From Bacteroidales bacterium (GTDB taxonomy: Bacteria > Bacteroidota > Bacteroidia > Bacteroidales > UBA7960), in NCBI GenBank assembly GCA_003451785.1, contig DMJL01000168.1, forward strand, positions 1-11,960: a stretch of 11,960 nucleotides of DNA, given 5' to 3'. The notes under the pieces were generated by a model, which saw only the letters and a program-made list of their open reading frames with translations, ran no database searches and had not been told where the DNA came from. Made by a program: the position numbers and the translations under genes. Shown here piece after piece: positions 7,626 to 11,960 of this stretch. Every line of letters begins with the position of its first letter. The stretch's first letter is position 1.

Positions 7626-8521
7626 TTGTTCTCTTTGTTATTTTTAATTAACCCTTTCGGATATCCAAACAATCTCATGGTCAATTCATGAGTTTTTCTC
7701 CTGATGAAGCCTAATTGGTTTCCAAAAAATGTGAAGCCCAATGCACCTAAAATTGTAAATGCAAAGCCGTAATCGTCAATTAGGTCAACGGTTTCAGGTG
7801 AGTATTTTGGAAGTTTAAGAAGTCCATAAATAATACCCGCCAGTATCAATAATTGCATTATCCAAGACAATACCTTCATCCTTTTTGAAAATCTCGAATC
7901 AAAAGATTTAAGCAACTGTATTTCGCTTCCTTCCGGTGCTTCTTTGAGCATTATAATTGAATTGTAAGCGTGGATTGCACACAAAATTTGAAAATCACAT
8001 CTGCTATCAAACAATGCGGTGTTCTCGTTTATCCTTTTAAAAGTGATATTCAGAAAGTCATTTGTAATAAGGCTCTGATTGATGTGTTGCAAAAACATCA
8101 ATACAATCTCTGGCAAGTTGCTGGTGCTGTAAAAATTCTCAGTTAAAAGATTATCTAGAGTAGTGGTGATTGCATTTTTGCTCCTAATCGAAACGATATT
8201 TTTTATCCAAGCTTTGTCAATGTTGAACTTTGTAATACCAAGAATGATAGAGAATATCAGAAAATCATCATTTACAAATGGGGCTGGAGATTCTTTGCTT
8301 GGGTTGCTTTTACATTTTTTACTATAATGTTTTTCAAATGCTGACTTGTCGTTGGCCTGAATAGCTGAGATAATTCCAAAGTAGATTTCATCGGTTTCAC
8401 TTAAATCGTTGCTAATTGGTTGAACTATAGCCTTACCCGTTAGCAACTGGTTAAATGCTGCTAACTTAGGACTATTGCCAATCCTGCTTAGATAGGTGAT
8501 TTTGTTTTCTATAGAAACCAT
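7622..8521 (-). CDS. pAgo-associated membrane protein, probable abortive-infection effector
   Basis: A 299-residue protein I do not recognise by family. Residues 1-210 form a soluble, mostly helical region without a signal peptide or known motif. Two hydrophobic segments follow, at about 216-236 (VLSWIMQLLILAGIIYGLL) and about 251-270 (FAFTILGALGFTFFGNQLG), joined by a short acidic loop (ETVDLIDD). A basic tail (FIRRK...KGLIKNNKENK) suggests that both ends face the cytoplasm. The ATG at 8519-8521 lies inside the end of the pAgo gene (13-base overlap) and is preceded by a purine-rich AAAGAAAGAA, a reasonable ribosome binding site, so the two proteins are co-produced. In inactive long-B pAgo systems, neighbouring genes are known to encode nucleases, SIR2 proteins or membrane proteins that kill or stall the infected cell; this gene has the position and build of the membrane type. 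That role is inferred from context only. An unrelated membrane protein remains possible. Confidence 0.75.
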   Translation of the reverse strand: MVSIENKITYLSRIGNSPKLAAFNQLLTGKAIVQPISNDLSETDEIYFGIISAIQANDKSAFEKHYSKKCKSNPSKESPAPFVNDDFLIFSIILGITKFNIDKAWIKNIVSIRSKNAITTTLDNLLTENFYSTSNLPEIVLMFLQHINQSLITNDFLNITFKRINENTALFDSRCDFQILCAIHAYNSIIMLKEAPEGSEIQLLKSFDSRFSKRMKVLSWIMQLLILAGIIYGLLKLPKYSPETVDLIDDYGFAFTILGALGFTFFGNQLGFIRRKTHELTMRLFGYPKGLIKNNKENK

Positions 8522-10794
8522 TTCTTTCTTTTTAATCCGTAGTTTAATTTATCGGCATCCCAACCCGGCACACTTCTCATTTTCCCAAGTAATCGGGAAA
8601 TAAGATTTGAATATTTCATTGTGGCAGGTTCTTCACCTGGTAAGAAGCTTCGCCATGACAAATAAGTGAATGAGAATATTTGCTGCGTGATGTAGCTTAA
8701 ATCGTGAAAAATCAAATCATTCAATCCATTGTTGTTGTAGTTGCCTTGTGGGGTTCGTATTTTTATTTGAATAGGTTTGCTCATTCCCTGCTTTGCTGTT
8801 TTCAATTCGCTTGCTCCCAACATTTGAACTATACAAGTTTCCGAATCCAGAAAAATATTGCTACCTCTATTAGGAATATATGCTCCAATTGTGTTGCTGT
8901 TTCCATATTTCTGCACTCCCGACTGGTTAATGTCGAACAGAATATTGGGATGGTGTTGACTAATGGTTACAAAAGCAAACTTTATATTGTATTGATTGAT
9001 TTCTCTTACCAGTTGGCTGATAACATCAAACTCTGTGTTTTTAATGGGTTTGAAAATGTGAAATATCAATCTTACGGTTTCACCTTCAGACCAGCCTTGT
9101 TCGGTTGATAGCCTTTGAATAGAATTTTTTAGGCTCCTGAGCAATTCATCAAAGTAATTTTCAAATGCAGCATCTTTCACCTTATCAGCTAAAAGGTATT
9201 GTCCATCACTCGAAAGAAAAGTAGTGATACCTACAACTCTGTTTTGTTCCGCACCCGCATATTGATTTTTTCTAAGCCAACTATGACCAATGCCTATCAC
9301 AATTTCACGGTCAACCGAACGCTGTGAAGGCAACACCCATGGAATGCCTCCCATTTTGGCATACATCTGTAATGCCAATGAATTTAAAATATACTCATTA
9401 TGATTCTTGATGATTTCAGTTGTTACATACTGCACCGGAATTTCAAGGGAAAGCAATTTTGCTTTGATAGCATGGTATGGATTGTTTCTATCATCATATC
9501 GTTTGAATGCTGCCGGAATTTCTATAATAGCTAAATGGGGTTTGCTTTCATCTTCGCTTCTTATTGCATTAAGATATTCATTAACCGTAAAGTCTTGAAT
9601 TTCCTTTATGTTAAATAACACATCCTGCAAATCATATTTTCTTTGCAGTCCCTTTTGAAAGTATTTTGATTGTGGTAGGCCATCTTTTAAGCCTGAAAGA
9701 AAGTTTGTGAAAACTCCCCGGTTATTCTTGTTACAAACACAAAGTATGTTCGGGGTCTTTATGTCGAATGTAATACTATCATAGGGGCCGAAATTTAAAA
9801 GTCCTGCATCAGGATTAAAATTATTGGTCTTTGTGCCTGCATGGTCGAAAATAAAAGTGGGTGTTTTTAGCTGAATGGTATTGGATATCTCAAAAGGTTT
9901 GCTTTCAACCGTAAAACAGAAGCTATCCTTGTTTTGAAATAAAACGGGTTGTCCATTTTCGGTAAATAGATGTTCTGCGATTCTGATTATTTCAGCATAT
10001 AGGCTTTTGGGATTATAGATGTCCGAACGTTTGCTTTCAATGATGTTCAGAATTTCATCGCATTTTTGTTGCGAAGTGGCAAAGCTCAGGTAGTTGCCAA
10101 TGTTGAACTTAGTCTTTCGGATAAACAGTTCGTTCAATTCATATTCTTTCAGTCCATCGTTGGTTTCTATTTTGGCTTTGTTGCCGTTTACTTCTTTCCA
10201 TACACCCACAAATTCTTCATTCGGTGCAAGTATGTTTGTCAATCCTGGAAGTGTCTCCGCATGTAAAACATCCAGACCTTTAAGTTCAAAACCTTCGGCA
10301 TGTAATTCAGCACAACTGATATTGAATAGCCAGTTCCTGCGGATGATGATTAAGAAACCGAAACGTTTCGCGCCATTGATTCCAGTCAATCGCAATTGAA
10401 CTTCAATTAGCTTTTTATAACAGATTTTATCTTTCAGTTTATCAGGCAAGGCATTCTTTATAATATCGTCTTTGCCCGAGAAGAAACGGAAAGGATAAAA
10501 ATCTACCGGAGTGTATTGTTTAAAGCGGTCTTTGAACGTTCTGAAAAAGATATGCTTTATCAGCGAAGCTGTTACTTCATTATCACCAAAAGTATTTCGT
10601 TCAGCTAATTTTCCTATCAGAAGGCTGTCATCACCATCCTTGTTGGAAATATATATGGTGTCTCCGTTCTTGAAAAAGGAATGGGTTGAATTGTACTTGT
10701 CTCGCAACTCGGCAAGCCGTACCTGTGTGTAAGGCTCAGTGTTTATTTGATACCTTTCAAAATCAAAATGTATGGGAAAGTAGTTTAACTGCAT
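8509..10794 (-). CDS. Long prokaryotic Argonaute with inactive PIWI domain
   Basis: This 761-residue protein is a prokaryotic Argonaute, binding a small nucleic-acid guide to find complementary invader sequence. Residues 1-about 400 correspond to N, linker and reduced PAZ-like regions, which I cannot delimit well. The MID domain (about 415-490) has the full guide 5'-phosphate pocket: Y440, K444, Q455 and K480, the last in MYAKMGGIPWVL. The PIWI domain (about 495-761) starts with EIVIGIGHSW, where the usual first catalytic Asp is G503; the HRDG-type site reads HIFKP (579-583), with F581 replacing the second Asp. The C-terminus carries the typical SWRSFLPGEEPATMKYSNLI (713-732). Lost tetrad residues with a retained pocket fit the catalytically inactive long-B pAgo class. 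The ATG at 10792-10794 follows the hsdS stop by 5 bases; the next gene overlaps by 13. This suggests a sensor that activates its partner instead of cutting. Whether guides are RNA or DNA cannot be seen. Confidence 0.9.
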   Translation of the reverse strand: MQLNYFPIHFDFERYQINTEPYTQVRLAELRDKYNSTHSFFKNGDTIYISNKDGDDSLLIGKLAERNTFGDNEVTASLIKHIFFRTFKDRFKQYTPVDFYPFRFFSGKDDIIKNALPDKLKDKICYKKLIEVQLRLTGINGAKRFGFLIIIRRNWLFNISCAELHAEGFELKGLDVLHAETLPGLTNILAPNEEFVGVWKEVNGNKAKIETNDGLKEYELNELFIRKTKFNIGNYLSFATSQQKCDEILNIIESKRSDIYNPKSLYAEIIRIAEHLFTENGQPVLFQNKDSFCFTVESKPFEISNTIQLKTPTFIFDHAGTKTNNFNPDAGLLNFGPYDSITFDIKTPNILCVCNKNNRGVFTNFLSGLKDGLPQSKYFQKGLQRKYDLQDVLFNIKEIQDFTVNEYLNAIRSEDESKPHLAIIEIPAAFKRYDDRNNPYHAIKAKLLSLEIPVQYVTTEIIKNHNEYILNSLALQMYAKMGGIPWVLPSQRSVDREIVIGIGHSWLRKNQYAGAEQNRVVGITTFLSSDGQYLLADKVKDAAFENYFDELLRSLKNSIQRLSTEQGWSEGETVRLIFHIFKPIKNTEFDVISQLVREINQYNIKFAFVTISQHHPNILFDINQSGVQKYGNSNTIGAYIPNRGSNIFLDSETCIVQMLGASELKTAKQGMSKPIQIKIRTPQGNYNNNGLNDLIFHDLSYITQQIFSFTYLSWRSFLPGEEPATMKYSNLISRLLGKMRSVPGWDADKLNYGLKRKKWFL

Positions 10795-10799
10795 ATTTT

Positions 10800-11951
10800 C
10801 TAATTTAGTTTAAGTCTCACCTTCCCCGTAAGCAACACCTGCATCAACCCCCTTTTCTGCTCCCGCAACTTCTCGGTTTTGGCTTTGAGTAGGCTGATTT
10901 CTTTATCTGCGGCTTGAAGCACCAGAGCAATAGTAGCTTGTTCTTCGACGGATGGATATGGAATTTTTACAGTGCAAAAATCATCATAACTAATCTGTTT
11001 GCCATCTCTTATTCCTATTACTGCAATTGCCAAATGCCCAATAAAGCCATAGCTTTTAAAGTATTGCTTAAAAAACTCCTCATTGATTGGCTTCTTAGGT
11101 TTCAGAACCGTGTAAGCAGGACTTACCAACCCTCTGTAATACGAATATTCCAAACCACCTTGGAATGAACGCAAACTGATTACAAAATCACCTCTCTCAA
11201 CCAATTTGAAATTTTCTGTTCCAGTGGTTGGCATCGTTACTCTGCCTTCCAACATGCTTCTTGGAATCATTCCTTTATCTTGTGTTGCAGAAAGTAGTTC
11301 TTCATTAGAGAATCCTTTTTTCGTAATGCTTTTGAAGACTTCACCAGCACCCATTTCCTTCCACTCCCCGCTAAACCCCTTCAATCGCTTCTTTCCAGTA
11401 AGCAATTGCTGCATGAGCCATTTTTTGCGGAGTTCTTTTTGGGCTATGAGTTTTTCGGTGGTGTGGATGGCGGCATCCCAGATGCTGAGTACTTGGGCTA
11501 TGGAACGTTGCTCGGGGAGAGGGGGAATAGGAAGTTTTAAACTATTTAATGCACTTTGATTGATATTTGTATTTGCACTAATCGTACTTTTATTCAACAA
11601 TCTTCTTCTAAATCCTTCTTCAAAAAAACAATGAGCTTTGTATGCTAAATCAAGGCATCCATTATCACGAAAACGGATTATAAAACCACTATAAGTGGTG
11701 TTTTCTAAATCATCGCAAATTACTGTTGTTAATCCAACTCCCTCGGGTTTTACAGAAGAACGAATAAATAAGACATCACCTTTTTGCAATGAATATTCTT
11801 TTATGTCTCTTTCAGTTGCATTCACCAAACCAAGTTGGAAATTGTTTTTGTAAACCTTATTTATTCCAAAAACATCCATAAGATTAACCATCGGAAAGCC
11901 GAAACCGAAATCTTCCTTTTCTTTGTTAATTCCATTTTTTGAAATAGGCAT
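10800..11951 (-). CDS. hsdS: Type I restriction specificity subunit S (HsdS), N-terminus short
   Basis: HsdS gives the type I methylase and nuclease their DNA target. The protein has the standard duplicated plan: TRD1 (about 1-135), a conserved helical spacer (about 144-190) from PLPEQRSIAQVLSIWDAA to QQLLTGKKRL, TRD2 (about 197-330) and a second spacer (about 335-380) from VEEQATIALVLQAADKEI to QVLLTGKVRL. The two spacer helices pair with HsdM in the family. TRD1 appears to lack roughly its first 20-40 residues: the frame starts at MPISKNGINKEKEDFGFGFP, without the usual opening W-K-x-V-x-LGD-type strand, and an in-frame TAA (11952-11954) directly precedes the ATG. The TAA could be the end of an upstream gene, or the start of hsdS could be disrupted. 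At 383 residues it is slightly short of the usual 400-450. The pAgo gene begins 5 bases after its stop, placing both in one transcript. Confidence 0.93.
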   Translation of the reverse strand: MPISKNGINKEKEDFGFGFPMVNLMDVFGINKVYKNNFQLGLVNATERDIKEYSLQKGDVLFIRSSVKPEGVGLTTVICDDLENTTYSGFIIRFRDNGCLDLAYKAHCFFEEGFRRRLLNKSTISANTNINQSALNSLKLPIPPLPEQRSIAQVLSIWDAAIHTTEKLIAQKELRKKWLMQQLLTGKKRLKGFSGEWKEMGAGEVFKSITKKGFSNEELLSATQDKGMIPRSMLEGRVTMPTTGTENFKLVERGDFVISLRSFQGGLEYSYYRGLVSPAYTVLKPKKPINEEFFKQYFKSYGFIGHLAIAVIGIRDGKQISYDDFCTVKIPYPSVEEQATIALVLQAADKEISLLKAKTEKLREQKRGLMQVLLTGKVRLKLN

Positions 11952-11960
11952 TTAAGCAAT

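Noticed and set aside
8704..9108. 134-codon plus-strand frame over the pAgo gene
   Set aside because: Antisense to the conserved PIWI domain, with no domain of its own; the minus-strand reading is clearly the coding one.

Overview
The window looks like Bacteroidota DNA. It is AT-rich, its genes have weak or absent Shine-Dalgarno sequences, and its proteins resemble families I associate with that phylum. This assignment is an inference from composition and protein style, not a database result. It is an accessory defence locus.

Layout. On the left (1-1675), the plus strand carries the tail of an unidentified gene (2-166), a roughly 500-base stretch without a convincing gene, a small bacterial PH-domain protein (663-1040), and a roughly 630-base non-coding block with hairpins and short repeats. 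From 11951 down to 1676 everything real lies on the minus strand and is packed like one operon. In transcription order it reads: HsdS specificity subunit, a 761-residue long prokaryotic Argonaute (pAgo), a 299-residue protein with two C-terminal membrane helices, an AlbA_2/Schlafen-type DNA-binding ATPase-like protein, a 320-base spacer with short repeats, the HsdR restriction subunit, and a YgjP-type zinc metallopeptidase. HsdM is not in the window and would be expected just beyond the right edge.

How the genes may work together. HsdS and HsdR, with an HsdM outside the window, make a type I restriction-modification system. Inserted between HsdS and HsdR is a second module. Its pAgo keeps the guide 5'-phosphate pocket (Y440, K444, Q455, K480) but has lost at least two catalytic aspartates of the PIWI tetrad (G503 and F581 stand in their places). 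It is therefore probably a guide-directed sensor rather than a slicer. The next gene overlaps it by 13 bases and encodes a soluble domain of about 210 residues followed by two transmembrane helices, the build of a membrane-damaging abortive-infection effector. This fits the general plan of catalytically inactive long-B pAgo systems with membrane effectors. The effector stop overlaps the AlbA_2 start (ATGA), and HsdR overlaps the metallopeptidase (TGATG), so the genes are probably translationally coupled in two blocks.

The main point of interest is the nesting of an inactive pAgo plus membrane effector inside a type I restriction operon, together with an AlbA_2 ATPase that could belong to either system.
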